From positions 1 through 32,510 of the forward strand of contig JBCCMB010000018.1 in the NCBI GenBank assembly GCA_039026555.1: a stretch of 32,510 bases of DNA, written 5' to 3'. The notes beneath the pieces were generated by a model that saw nothing but the letters and a program-made list of their open reading frames with translations, had not been told where the DNA came from and made no database searches. Origin of the DNA: JBCCMB01 sp039026555. GTDB lineage: Bacteria > Pseudomonadota > Alphaproteobacteria > Caulobacterales > Hyphomonadaceae. Shown here piece by piece: positions 15,915 to 24,053 of this stretch. Made by a program: the position numbers and the translations under genes. How positions within the stretch are numbered: position 1 is the stretch's first letter; the number at the start of each line of letters is the position of its first letter.

Positions 15915-15944
15915 CCTTAAGAATCAAAGCGCTGCGCGCTTAGA

Positions 15945-15972
15945 TTGACTTAGCGATAACTCCGCCTATGTT
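15945..15972 (+). promoter_or_regulatory. Candidate sigma-70-type promoter of the DEAD-box helicase gene
   Basis: TTGACT at 15945-15950 and TATGTT at 15967-15972 are separated by 16 bases and lie about 90 bases before the helicase ATG. Both hexamers are near consensus. The long leader between promoter and start is common for RNA helicase genes, which are often controlled after transcription. Confidence 0.4.
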
Positions 15973-16061
15973 GCGCCGCACGTATGAAGCGTCGGCTATG
16001 AGTTGGCGCGCGCCGCCGGCCCATGATGCGGTCGGATCCACTAGAAAAGACCGACCGATAG

Positions 16062-17531
16062 ATGACATTTGACGAGCTGGGCCTCGACCCCAAAATCTTA
16101 ATTGCGATTTCAGACGCCGGCTATACCGAGCCGACGCCGATCCAAACGCAAGCCATCCCCACAATCCTAGAAGGCCGCGACGTCACCGGCATCGCCCAGA
16201 CGGGCACCGGCAAAACGGCGGCCTTCGTTCTCCCTATGATCGACAAGCTCGCCAAAGGCCGCGCGCGGGCGCGGATGCCGCGTACGTTGATCTTAGAACC
16301 GACCCGCGAATTGGCCGCGCAAGTGGCGGAGAATTTTGAAAAGTACGGCGTCAATCATCGCCTTAATATGGCGTTGCTGATCGGCGGCGTTTCCTTCGCA
16401 GACCAGGACCGCAAGCTCACGCAGGGCGCCGACGTTTTGATCGCAACGCCCGGCCGGCTGATGGATCATTTCGAGCGTGGGAAACTCCTGCTAACCGGTG
16501 TGCAGATGCTAGTGATCGACGAAGCCGACCGTATGCTAGATATGGGCTTCATTCCTGACATTGAGCGGATTTGCGGCTTGTTGCCGAAAACGCGTCAGAG
16601 CTTGTTGTTCTCCGCGACCATGCCTCCGGAAATCACGCGTCTTGCAAAGCAGTTCCAAAACGATCCTAAGCGTATCGAGGCGTCGCGCCCGGCGACTACC
16701 GCCGCTACGATCACGCAGCACGTCACGCACGCGCCGATTGATCGCGACGAGGTGAAGCGCGCCGTGCTCCGCTCCATCATCCGATCCTGCGCCGTCAAAA
16801 ACGGCATCGTTTTCTGCAACCGCAAACGCGAAGTCGATGTCGTCGCGAAATCCTTGCAAAAACACGGCTTCGACGCGGCCGCCATTCATGGGGACCTACC
16901 CCAAGCCTATCGCACGCAAACGCTTGAACGCTTCCGGAATGGCGAATTGACGCTGCTGGTCGCGTCCGACGTCGCCGCGCGCGGACTAGACATTCCAGAC
17001 GTCGGCCATGTGTTCAATTACGGGCCACCGCCCAACTCCGACGATTACGTTCACCGCATCGGGCGCACAGGCCGCGCGGGCCGCTCCGGCGAAAGCTATA
17101 CGATCGTAACGCCACGCGACGACAAACTATGGGCGGCGGTCCTCAAGCGTATCGGTCAAGATGTGAAGCTCTTCGACAATGAAGCGGTACAAGCCGCCAT
17201 CGAAGAAGGCGCCGGACGACCCCAAAGATCGGACCGACCAAACCGGTCCGGACGCGACAAAGATCGCGATCGACGCCCCCGTCGCGACAAGCGCGAGCGC
17301 GGCCCCAAACGCGAGGACGAAGCGCGCGCTGTAGAAGACGCCTCGTCGCAAGACACGCCAGCTGACATAGAAGCGTCGGAAAAACCGCGTCGGCGCCGCA
17401 ATCGCCAAGACGATTTAGGTCCGCCTGTTAAAGGCCTGGGCGATCATATGCCCGCCTTTTTGATGCGCCCGGTTAAGGTCAGCGAGTCAGCACCCAAAAA
17501 CGAGACCGAACCCGCCGAAACCGAAGTTTAG
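16062..17531 (+). CDS. DEAD-box ATP-dependent RNA helicase (RhlE-like)
   Basis: The 489-residue protein has every DEAD-box motif: Q motif PTPIQTQAIP (25-33 region), Walker A AQTGTGKT (46-52), PTRELAAQ, DEAD (153-156), SAT (184-186), ARGLDIPDV and HRIGRTGRAGRSG. After about residue 375 comes a disordered, highly charged tail rich in Arg, Lys, Asp and Glu, as in RhlE proteins; these tails usually contact RNA or partner proteins. It should remodel RNA in ribosome assembly or mRNA decay. The start MTFDELGL is the usual RhlE N-terminus. The gene follows parE in the same direction but has its own promoter candidate. Confidence 0.94.
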   Translation: MTFDELGLDPKILIAISDAGYTEPTPIQTQAIPTILEGRDVTGIAQTGTGKTAAFVLPMIDKLAKGRARARMPRTLILEPTRELAAQVAENFEKYGVNHRLNMALLIGGVSFADQDRKLTQGADVLIATPGRLMDHFERGKLLLTGVQMLVIDEADRMLDMGFIPDIERICGLLPKTRQSLLFSATMPPEITRLAKQFQNDPKRIEASRPATTAATITQHVTHAPIDRDEVKRAVLRSIIRSCAVKNGIVFCNRKREVDVVAKSLQKHGFDAAAIHGDLPQAYRTQTLERFRNGELTLLVASDVAARGLDIPDVGHVFNYGPPPNSDDYVHRIGRTGRAGRSGESYTIVTPRDDKLWAAVLKRIGQDVKLFDNEAVQAAIEEGAGRPQRSDRPNRSGRDKDRDRRPRRDKRERGPKREDEARAVEDASSQDTPADIEASEKPRRRRNRQDDLGPPVKGLGDHMPAFLMRPVKVSESAPKNETEPAETEV

Positions 17532-17565
17532 CTAAGACGCGTCAAATTATCCTGTCGAACTAGCG

Positions 17566-18063
17566 TTAGTTCTCAATCCCACGCGGGCCTAGAGGCGGTT
17601 GCGGAAGTTCTACATCGTGGCGATGGTTCCAGATCTCGATGATCTTTCCGTCCTCGTTGAACCGAAAAACATTTATGATCGCGACGTTTTTAATGGGCGT
17701 CATTCCCATATTCAGCGCTGCTGAATTGGGCGCGAGAGACACAAACCACCGGGTTGCGACTTTGTCGCCTTCGGCGATTTGGTAGTCAATTTCACCGGAC
17801 AATTCGCCAAAACCGTGAAAGGCATCTGCGATTTGTTTCTGGGTGATCGCCGTCTCAATTAGCCCCTTTGCCTCGCCGATATCATGGATCACATAAGTCT
17901 CGTCGACATAATCCACGTAGGCGTCTGTGTTGTTGGAAAACCAAAGGTCTTCATAGAAGCTAAGCGCGATTTCTTTGTTCCTTTCGGCGACGCTCTGGTC
18001 AGCGCCCGTTGCACAGGCGCTGAGACCCGCCGCCAAAACCGATAAAATAGCTATCCGCAACAT
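17566..18063 (-). CDS. Putative lipoprotein with SnoaL/NTF2-like domain
   Basis: The 165-residue product begins with a lipoprotein signal: a short hydrophobic stretch and lipobox LSAC with C17 as the lipidated cysteine. The mature part (from about residue 27) looks like a SnoaL/NTF2-like cone fold: NKEIALSFYEDLW, a central DYQIAEGDKVATRWFVS strand pair, and FNEDGKIIEIWNHRHD, the usual last strand. Such domains bind small hydrophobic ligands or act as hydrolases or isomerases; I cannot assign a substrate. It lies 57 bases downstream of the aldehyde dehydrogenase gene in the same direction and is probably co-transcribed. It converges with the helicase gene. Confidence 0.82.
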   Translation of the reverse strand: MLRIAILSVLAAGLSACATGADQSVAERNKEIALSFYEDLWFSNNTDAYVDYVDETYVIHDIGEAKGLIETAITQKQIADAFHGFGELSGEIDYQIAEGDKVATRWFVSLAPNSAALNMGMTPIKNVAIINVFRFNEDGKIIEIWNHRHDVELPQPPLGPRGIEN

Positions 18064-18120
18064 GTGAGTTCCTCCACTTGCGGTCGCGGCCCGCCTTCCG
18101 GTGCAATTGGCCTTACACGA

Positions 18121-19566
18121 TTATCGCTTAATTCGGCCGGCGACCATTTTTCGGAATTTCTCGTCGTAAGGCGGTCGCAGCATACTGGCGACCTTCTCGC
18201 CCGGCATCTGCGTATAAACGGTTTTCTTGTGCGTGAACTCCAAGAAACCGTCATAACCGTGATAAGCGCCCATGCCTGATGGGCCGACGCCGCCGAAGGG
18301 CGCGTCTTCAGCACCGACATGCATGATCACATCATTCACAGTCACGCCGCCGGAGGTTGTGTTGTTGACCACGTCTTCGCGCTCCGCGGCGTCTTCGCCG
18401 AAATAATAGAGCCCGAGCGGACGCGGATTAGCGTTTACGTAATCCACGGTTTCGCGAACGTCGGAATAGGTTTTAACAGGCAAGATTGGACCGAAGATCT
18501 CGTCTTGCATCACAGCCATATCGTCGGTTGGATCTAGGATTAAAGTTGGTGGAATTTTATAGTGTGGCTGCTGAGAGAAGTCTTCGCCAGCAGGATTGAT
18601 CTCTATGGTTTCCGCACCCTTGTCGCGCGCTTCCTCTAAGTATCCGTTCAGACGATCATAATGCCGCTGGCTTACGATAGAGGTGTAATCGTCATTGTCC
18701 TTTAAGGTTGGGTAAAGCGTCCTAACCGCCTCTTGAGCCGCATCTACAAATTCGCCGCGCAGTTCTTTCGGTGTCATAACATAATCCGGTGCAAGGCAAA
18801 TCTGGCCGGCGTTCAGTGTTTTGCCGGCCATCACGCGGTTGGCGACCTTCTGCATATCCGCCGACCGCCCAATCACAACAGGCGATTTACCGCCTAATTC
18901 CAACGTGACCGGCGTGAGGTTTTCAGACGCTGCGCGCATCACCAATTTGCCGATCGATGTCGCACCCGTAAAAATGAGATGGTCGAACGGCAAAGACGTA
19001 AACGCCGAGCCGATATCCGGGCCGCCGACCAAGACGGCAGCTTCTTCTTCCGAAAATGCGCTTTCGACCATGCGTTTCATGAGTTCCGACGTCGCCGGCG
19101 TAAATTCCGACGGCTTGATCATCACGCGATTGCCGGCGGCAAAGATTCCAGCCATCGGCCCGAAGGTCAGCGTTACTGGGAAATTCCAGGGGCTGACCAA
19201 GCCGACAACGCCTTTGGGCTGCATGCGAACTTCGGTTTTTGCGCCGAACAATCCGAGTGGAAATTCCGTATTGCGGCGTTGGGTGCGCATCCATTTCTCG
19301 ACCCGCGCCTTTGCAAATTTCAGCGAGCTGATCGACCCCATCACGTCTGTAAACGCGGATGCGTCTTTCGACCGCCACCCAAAATCTGACGCAATCGCTT
19401 CAACGATGTCGTTTTGATGATCGACCATCAATCCGATGCAACGATCCAACCACTCTTTGCGGCGCGCCGCGGAAGGTTGACCGTCGCGGACGTGCGCCGC
19501 TTTCTGACGCGCCAAAATAGCATTCATTTCTTCAAGAGTGGTCGTTGAGACGGCGTCTAGGGGCAT
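18121..19566 (-). CDS. NAD(P)-dependent aldehyde dehydrogenase, coniferyl-aldehyde type
   Basis: The 481-residue protein is a class 3-like aldehyde dehydrogenase oxidising aldehydes to acids. The catalytic cysteine is C257 in NAGQICLAPDY, the general base is E224 in LELGGKSP, and N128 sits in SPWNFP. The AGQICLAPDY form and the C-terminal GPSGMGAYHGYDGFLEFTHKK match coniferyl-aldehyde dehydrogenases and fatty-aldehyde relatives that act on hydrophobic or aromatic aldehydes. The start has a very strong TAGGAGGAG ribosome-binding site. It diverges from the diguanylate cyclase gene across 149 bases and leads the lipoprotein gene. The exact substrate is uncertain. Confidence 0.93.
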   Translation of the reverse strand: MPLDAVSTTTLEEMNAILARQKAAHVRDGQPSAARRKEWLDRCIGLMVDHQNDIVEAIASDFGWRSKDASAFTDVMGSISSLKFAKARVEKWMRTQRRNTEFPLGLFGAKTEVRMQPKGVVGLVSPWNFPVTLTFGPMAGIFAAGNRVMIKPSEFTPATSELMKRMVESAFSEEEAAVLVGGPDIGSAFTSLPFDHLIFTGATSIGKLVMRAASENLTPVTLELGGKSPVVIGRSADMQKVANRVMAGKTLNAGQICLAPDYVMTPKELRGEFVDAAQEAVRTLYPTLKDNDDYTSIVSQRHYDRLNGYLEEARDKGAETIEINPAGEDFSQQPHYKIPPTLILDPTDDMAVMQDEIFGPILPVKTYSDVRETVDYVNANPRPLGLYYFGEDAAEREDVVNNTTSGGVTVNDVIMHVGAEDAPFGGVGPSGMGAYHGYDGFLEFTHKKTVYTQMPGEKVASMLRPPYDEKFRKMVAGRIKR

Positions 19567-19605
19567 TTGCTCCTCCTAAGGGGACAGTCTTTTCGTATAT
19601 TTAGG

Positions 19606-19622
19606 TTAGCTCATCGAGCTTA
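19606..19622. promoter_or_regulatory. Imperfect palindrome between aldehyde dehydrogenase and GGDEF genes
   Basis: TTAGCTC-ATC-GAGCTTA has 7-base arms matching at 6 positions. It lies about 40 bases upstream of the dehydrogenase start and 94 bases upstream of the GGDEF start, in the shared divergent promoter region. A role as operator is a guess. Confidence 0.22.
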
Positions 19623-19715
19623 GACGGCAACGTTTGGAGTTTATTCATCTCCTTCTCGTCTTCTAGCGTCCGTAGGGGAAAGAAACGAATCGGCCAGGCT
19701 TAAGGACGCAAACGA

Positions 19716-20777
19716 ATGATAGAAGACATCCGGGGACCAAACGGATTAGCGCTGGGCCACCGAACGATCGACACGATCGGCGATCACTCCTTGGCCGTGT
19801 CGCCGCAAAACTATGAAGTTTGGCTCACATATCTCGCCGGGTGGTCGCCCGATCTGAAGAGCGCGCTCGATGCGGCGCTGAACGCCGGCGAAATCCTGAC
19901 CGACGAACGCATTGAAGAATTCTACGAAGAGTATTTTTCAACGTCCAAGATTTCCAGCCAGGTCATGGAGACCGGGAACCGAATCGCGCAAGAAATCGCC
20001 GATGCGCTGGGCGCGCTAAAATCGGCGGGCGCGACAACGGAAATGTATGGCGCTGCGCTCGACCGGGCGACCCATTCTTTGGAGTCGGAGAGCATTGACC
20101 CAAATGGTCTACAGCGCATCGTGTCCGCCTTATCGGCGGCGACCAAAGAGATGTCGAAGCAAAACCAAGTGTTGTCTGGGCAATTGAAACTGTCGAGCCG
20201 CGAGATGGAGCGCTTGCGGTCTTCGCTTCAAAAAGCGCGCGCAGAGGCCTTGACCGACGGCCTAACCGGCATCGCCAATCGCAAATTGTTCGACGAAACG
20301 CTGCGGCTGCGAAAATCAGAAGCCGACAAAGAAAAATATGATTTGTGTCTAGTGATTTGCGACATTGACCACTTCAAATCCTTCAACGACACATGGGGAC
20401 ACCAAACAGGCGACCAGGTTATTCGCTTTGTCGCCGGCGCACTGTCTAAATTTGCGCTGCCGGACCACCTTGTGGCGCGTTATGGCGGCGAGGAATTCGC
20501 CATCATCATGCCACGCACCATGCTGTCGCAAGCGATGGAAGTTTCCGAACAGATTCGTAAAGCAATTGAGGCCAAAAAGCTGATGCGTCGATCGACGAAC
20601 CAGCCTTTAGGCGCGATCACAGTCTCATTTGGCGTGGCGCAGTACAAGCTGGGCGAAACCGGCCAGCAATTAATCGGCCGGGCTGACAAATGTCTCTACC
20701 AATCGAAGAATGACGGCCGGAACCAGGTGACCTCGGAACAGGCGCTTCGCGACGTGGCGGACGAAGACGCGGCTTAA
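19716..20777 (+). CDS. Diguanylate cyclase (GGDEF domain)
   Basis: The 353-residue protein should make cyclic di-GMP from two GTP. The GGDEF domain fills the C-terminal half: LTDGLTGIANRKLFDE, CDIDHFKSFND with the metal-binding Asp, and an intact active-site motif GGEEF at 257-261, so it is probably active. The inhibitory I-site RxxD is replaced by LPDH, which suggests loss of product feedback at that site. The first ~180 residues match no sensor domain I know; they are largely helical, with a probable coiled coil at about 130-185 (SALSAATKEMSKQNQVLSG onward) that would dimerise the cyclase. No membrane segment is seen, so it is cytoplasmic. Confidence 0.92.
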   Translation: MIEDIRGPNGLALGHRTIDTIGDHSLAVSPQNYEVWLTYLAGWSPDLKSALDAALNAGEILTDERIEEFYEEYFSTSKISSQVMETGNRIAQEIADALGALKSAGATTEMYGAALDRATHSLESESIDPNGLQRIVSALSAATKEMSKQNQVLSGQLKLSSREMERLRSSLQKARAEALTDGLTGIANRKLFDETLRLRKSEADKEKYDLCLVICDIDHFKSFNDTWGHQTGDQVIRFVAGALSKFALPDHLVARYGGEEFAIIMPRTMLSQAMEVSEQIRKAIEAKKLMRRSTNQPLGAITVSFGVAQYKLGETGQQLIGRADKCLYQSKNDGRNQVTSEQALRDVADEDAA

Positions 20778-20781
20778 CGCT

Positions 20782-20840
20782 GGGAGACTATTCACGAAGC
20801 GTGAATGGACGTTAGTGTCTCTCCAAATCTGAGGAGACAC
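20782..20840 (+). promoter_or_regulatory. Leader with two mutually exclusive foldings, one hiding the ribosome-binding site
   Basis: Three segments compete for pairing. GGGAGAC (20782-20788) can pair with GTCTCTC (20817-20823), 7 pairs with one G:U, enclosing a perfect hairpin ATTCACG/CGTGAAT (20790-20796 with 20800-20806). Alternatively GTGTCTC (20815-20821) pairs perfectly with GAGACAC (20834-20840), which overlaps the ribosome-binding site GAGGAG of the enoyl-CoA hydratase gene. The first fold frees the site and the second partly hides it. The pairing is seen directly; regulation is inferred. Confidence 0.4.
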
Positions 20841-20842
20841 CC

Positions 20843-21634
20843 ATGGGTTTCGACAAAATCCGCTACGACGTCGACGAACAAGTCGCAATCATCACATTCG
20901 CCGATCCAGCCACGATGAATGCTGCGGGGTTGGATACAGTCAAAGAATTGACCAAAGCGTTCGAAATGGCGGCTAAGGACGCCCGCTGCGTTGTCTTGAC
21001 CGGCGAAGGACGTGGTTTCTGTTCCGGCGCGAATTTGTCTTCGGGCGAGCTAAGCGGCAACGCCGGCGACGGAAACTACGATGCGGGAAAAGCGCTCGAC
21101 AGCCATTACCATCCCCTGATCATGTCGATGAAGGAACACCCGACGCCGGTGATCACCGCCGTGAACGGCGCGGCAGCCGGCATTGGGTGTTCAATTGCGC
21201 TGATGGGCGACCTGATTTTAGCTTCTCAGGATGCTTACTTTCTACAGGCGTTTCGGCGCATCGGTTTGGTGCCGGACGGCGGCTCAACCTATCTCTTACC
21301 CCGCATGATCGGCAGGGCGCGCACAATGGAAATGACGTTGCTTGGCGATAAGATACACGCAGCAAGGGCGTTAGAGTGGGGCTTAATCAATCGCGTTTGC
21401 GAGGCTGATGCGTTGATGGCGGAGGCTAAAGCGCTCGCTAAAGAACTGGCCGAGGGCCCTACCATCGCTCTTTCACTCATCCGCGAGCTGATCTGGAACA
21501 GCGCCGATACCGGCTTTGAAAGACAAATCCATGCGGAGCGAATGGCGCAACGTACCGCCGGCCGCACCGCGGATTTCAAAGAAGGCGTCACCGCATTCTT
21601 GAAAAAGCGGAAGGCCGACTTTAAGGGCGCTTAG
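20843..21634 (+). CDS. Enoyl-CoA hydratase/isomerase family protein (PaaG-like)
   Basis: The 263-residue crotonase-fold protein acts on a CoA thioester, by hydration or double-bond isomerisation. Oxyanion-hole motifs are GFCSGANL (58-65) and NGAAAGIG (108-115). At the second catalytic position it has aspartate D145 in GLVPDGGSTYLLPR, as in PaaG-type isomerases, and the first catalytic glutamate position is not obvious, so isomerase activity is more likely than classical hydration. The GAGGAG ribosome-binding site is 6 bases before the ATG and lies in a possible switching leader. Its end overlaps the convergent TfoX-like gene by 14 bases. The physiological substrate is unknown. Confidence 0.9.
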   Translation: MGFDKIRYDVDEQVAIITFADPATMNAAGLDTVKELTKAFEMAAKDARCVVLTGEGRGFCSGANLSSGELSGNAGDGNYDAGKALDSHYHPLIMSMKEHPTPVITAVNGAAAGIGCSIALMGDLILASQDAYFLQAFRRIGLVPDGGSTYLLPRMIGRARTMEMTLLGDKIHAARALEWGLINRVCEADALMAEAKALAKELAEGPTIALSLIRELIWNSADTGFERQIHAERMAQRTAGRTADFKEGVTAFLKKRKADFKGA

Positions 21635-21986
21635 GCGACTTACGCTTGGGCTTTTTCGCTTTCAGCGCCACATCATACGCCATTCGCGCCAGGCGGCATG
21701 CGTCCTCGGGCGTATCCGCCGCCAATTCGGGCAAGCGCCAATAGCTCATCTGCATCGCCTTACCCGTCTTGGGATTGACGTATTCGAAGGGCTCAGACCC
21801 CTCGTCTCGCAGGCGTTCGGAAAAGGCGTCATCCGCTTTGAGATAGAGCGTTTCATCTGCGATCAGCGCGAACATCACGTCATCGGCGTAGACGCCTGCG
21901 CCGCCAAACATGGCGCGGATCTTTACAGGGCCGAAATCGCTCAGCAATTCTTCGATGAAGTCTTTGTATTCCGCAGAAACAGCCAT
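21621..21986 (-). CDS. TfoX/Sxy N-terminal domain protein
   Basis: The 121-residue protein is a stand-alone TfoX-N domain. The family pattern is clear: VKIRAMFGGAGVYADDVMFALIADETLYLKAD, then FEYVNPKTGKAMQMSYWRLPE. In gammaproteobacteria the two-domain TfoX/Sxy activates competence genes, but this short version lacks the C-terminal domain, and its role in alphaproteobacteria is unknown. A lysine/arginine/proline tail follows (KAKKPKRKSPKRP), possibly nucleic-acid-contacting. It lies 38 bases after sufA in the same direction and might be read through from the suf operon. Confidence 0.88.
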   Translation of the reverse strand: MAVSAEYKDFIEELLSDFGPVKIRAMFGGAGVYADDVMFALIADETLYLKADDAFSERLRDEGSEPFEYVNPKTGKAMQMSYWRLPELAADTPEDACRLARMAYDVALKAKKPKRKSPKRP

Positions 21987-22024
21987 GACTGTATGTTTGC
22001 GGTTAGCAGTATGGCGTCAAGCCG

Positions 22025-22384
22025 TCAGGTCGCGACCGCCGGTTCGATGGTTACGCTTTCACCGCACCCGCACGCATCGGTCTGGTTCGGGTTTTGGAAT
22101 ACAAATTTGGAATGAAGCGCTGTTGATTCGTAGTCGATTACAGACCCCAGTAAGAACAACACTGCTTTTGCGTCGATAACGATTTCGACGTCTTTGTCCG
22201 CCACGCGTTCATCGAGCGCCTCAGGCGCATCGACATACTCCATGACGTATTCCATGCCCGCACACCCGCCATTGGTGACGCCGACGCGCAAAAACCCCGC
22301 GCCTTTCGTCTCCATAATCTCTTTGACGCGCGCCGCAGCGGCGTCGGTGAGCGTTACTAGTTTAGGTCGTTCGCGTCTGGCCAT
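22025..22384 (-). CDS. sufA: A-type Fe-S carrier SufA (HesB/IscA family)
   Basis: The 119-residue protein is an A-type carrier that passes assembled Fe-S clusters to client proteins. The three conserved cysteines are in GGCAGMEY and in the C-terminal CGCGES. KAVLFLLGSVIDYE and FVFQNPN are standard family segments. It is the last core gene of the leftward suf operon, 29 bases after sufT. The name sufA is by operon position; by sequence alone it could be called iscA or erpA. Confidence 0.92.
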   Translation of the reverse strand: MARRERPKLVTLTDAAAARVKEIMETKGAGFLRVGVTNGGCAGMEYVMEYVDAPEALDERVADKDVEIVIDAKAVLFLLGSVIDYESTALHSKFVFQNPNQTDACGCGESVTIEPAVAT

Positions 22385-22413
22385 GGCTTTTAAATGCTGT
22401 CTTTGATCGTGGA

Positions 22414-22800
22414 TTACAACATATTCAATTGAAGGCGCGCTTCGTCCGACATGCGCGAAGGATCCCAGGGCGGATCAAACACTAAAAACACTTTGACGCT
22501 TTCAATCCCATTAACTTTGCGGACGGCGTCCTCCACCCAGCCGGGCATTTCGCCGGCGACGGGACAGCCGGGCGCGGTGAGCGTCATTTCCACATCGGCA
22601 TGACGCGCATCATTGATGTCGACCTTATAGATCAAACCCAACTCGAAGATATCGACCGGTATTTCGGGGTCATACACCTCTTTTAGACGCACGATCACGT
22701 CGTCCGTTATCCGATTAAGCTCGTCTTGGGGGATGGACGATCCTTCCGCGTCCGCCGGTGGTCCGGCGTCGATGACGTCTCTGGAGATATCGTCTGCCAT
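22414..22800 (-). CDS. sufT: SUF system maturation protein SufT (DUF59/MIP18 family)
   Basis: The 128-residue protein has a MIP18/DUF59 domain: VIVRLKEVYDPEIPVDIFELGLIYKVDI, MTLTAPGCPVAGEMP with the conserved cysteine, and VFDPPWDPSRMSDEARLQLNML at the end. SufT proteins help mature Fe-S proteins under high demand. The N-terminal ~25 residues are acidic and low in complexity. It follows sufS by 8 bases, as is usual for alphaproteobacterial suf operons. Confidence 0.92.
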   Translation of the reverse strand: MADDISRDVIDAGPPADAEGSSIPQDELNRITDDVIVRLKEVYDPEIPVDIFELGLIYKVDINDARHADVEMTLTAPGCPVAGEMPGWVEDAVRKVNGIESVKVFLVFDPPWDPSRMSDEARLQLNML

Positions 22801-22808
22801 TTCGTCTC

Positions 22809-24053
22809 CTAGCTCAACATAGCGCGGGCTTTGCCCAGCGCATCGACGAATGCGTCCACTTCGTCAAGCGTGTTGTACGCCGCAAAACTCGCGCGGGCCG
22901 TTGCGCTGACGCCCAGATGATCCATCAAGGGTTGGGCGCAATGATGACCGGCGCGGATGGCGACGCCGTAGCGATCCAAAATCTGCGCCAGATCATGCGG
23001 GTGCGTCCCATCGATCGAGAAGGTCAGCACCGGCCCTTTATTTGGGGCTTGACCATGCAGCGTTAAACCATTCACGCCGCGCACAGCCTCCGCCGCGCGA
23101 TCGTAAAGCGCGCGCTTGTGCGCCTTCAGTCCGACAGCGTCGAGACTTTCGACCCAGCGGATTGCAGCACCCAGACCGATGGCTTCCAATATCGGCGGCG
23201 TGCCGGCTTCGAACTTATGCGGCGGCGCGTTATAGGTGATTTTGTCCCGCTCGACGGTTTCGATCATCTCGCCGCCGCCCTGATAGACGGACAAGGCATC
23301 CAGCGCGTCCGATTTGCCGTAGAGCGCGCCGATACCGGTCGGGCCATAAAGCTTGTGTCCGGAGAAAACATAGTAATCGACGTCGAGTTCTTGGACATCG
23401 ACATCCAGATGAACCGCGCCTTGGCATCCGTCTAAAAGCACTTCCGCGCCTTTCTGATGCGCCGCGTGAATAATCTCGGCGACATCCGGCGCCGTGCCGA
23501 GAACGTTGGACATGTGAGTCATCGCGACGAGGCGCGTTTTGTCGTTCAGCGCAGCGTTGAAGCTCTCCATGTCCAACGAACCATCTTCGCGCAGCTCGAC
23601 CCATTTCAGCACCGCGCCACGACGCTCGCGGAGGAAATGCCAAGGCACGATGTTGGAATGATGCTCCATCACGCTGAGCACGATTTCATCGCCGGGTTGG
23701 ATGCGCTCGGCGATCCCAGACGCGACGAGGTTGATCGCTTCCGTCGCGCCCTTGGTGAAGACGATTTGGTCGGTACTTGGCGCGTTCAAAAATCGACGAA
23801 CATCCTCGCGCGCTTTTTCAAAGGCGGACGTTGTCTCATTCGCCAGCGTGTGCAGGCCGCGATGCACATTGGCGTAGCTGCCGCGCATTGCGCCGCCCAT
23901 CGCGTCGATCACTGCATTCGGTTTTTGCGCCGACGCTGCGCTGTCGAGATAAACGAGCGGCTTACCGTTCACTTCGCGAGATAAAATCGGAAAGTCTGCG
24001 CGGACCGCGTCTATGTCGAACGATTTTGCTTCTACAGGGACGCCATCAGCCAT
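22809..24053 (-). CDS. sufS: Cysteine desulfurase SufS (class II)
   Basis: The 414-residue PLP enzyme takes sulfur from L-cysteine for Fe-S cluster assembly. The PLP lysine is K234 in SGHKLYGPTG, and the persulfide cysteine C372 lies in the short loop RAGHHCAQPL, the signature of class II (SufS/CsdA). The N-terminus FPILSREVNGKPLVYLDSAA is classical. Its start overlaps the sufD end by 22 bases, which suggests coupled translation. No sufE or sufU is seen in the window, so the sulfur shuttle partner must be elsewhere. Confidence 0.95.
   Translation of the reverse strand: MADGVPVEAKSFDIDAVRADFPILSREVNGKPLVYLDSAASAQKPNAVIDAMGGAMRGSYANVHRGLHTLANETTSAFEKAREDVRRFLNAPSTDQIVFTKGATEAINLVASGIAERIQPGDEIVLSVMEHHSNIVPWHFLRERRGAVLKWVELREDGSLDMESFNAALNDKTRLVAMTHMSNVLGTAPDVAEIIHAAHQKGAEVLLDGCQGAVHLDVDVQELDVDYYVFSGHKLYGPTGIGALYGKSDALDALSVYQGGGEMIETVERDKITYNAPPHKFEAGTPPILEAIGLGAAIRWVESLDAVGLKAHKRALYDRAAEAVRGVNGLTLHGQAPNKGPVLTFSIDGTHPHDLAQILDRYGVAIRAGHHCAQPLMDHLGVSATARASFAAYNTLDEVDAFVDALGKARAMLS

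Noticed and set aside
15927..15941. Six-pair hairpin after the parE stop
   Set aside because: No T-run follows and the stem is short; not a supportable terminator.
17557..17572. Small inverted repeat GAACTA-GCGT-TAGTTC between convergent helicase and lipoprotein genes
   Set aside because: Six AT-containing pairs without a T-run, and it overlaps the lipoprotein stop; too weak to call a terminator.
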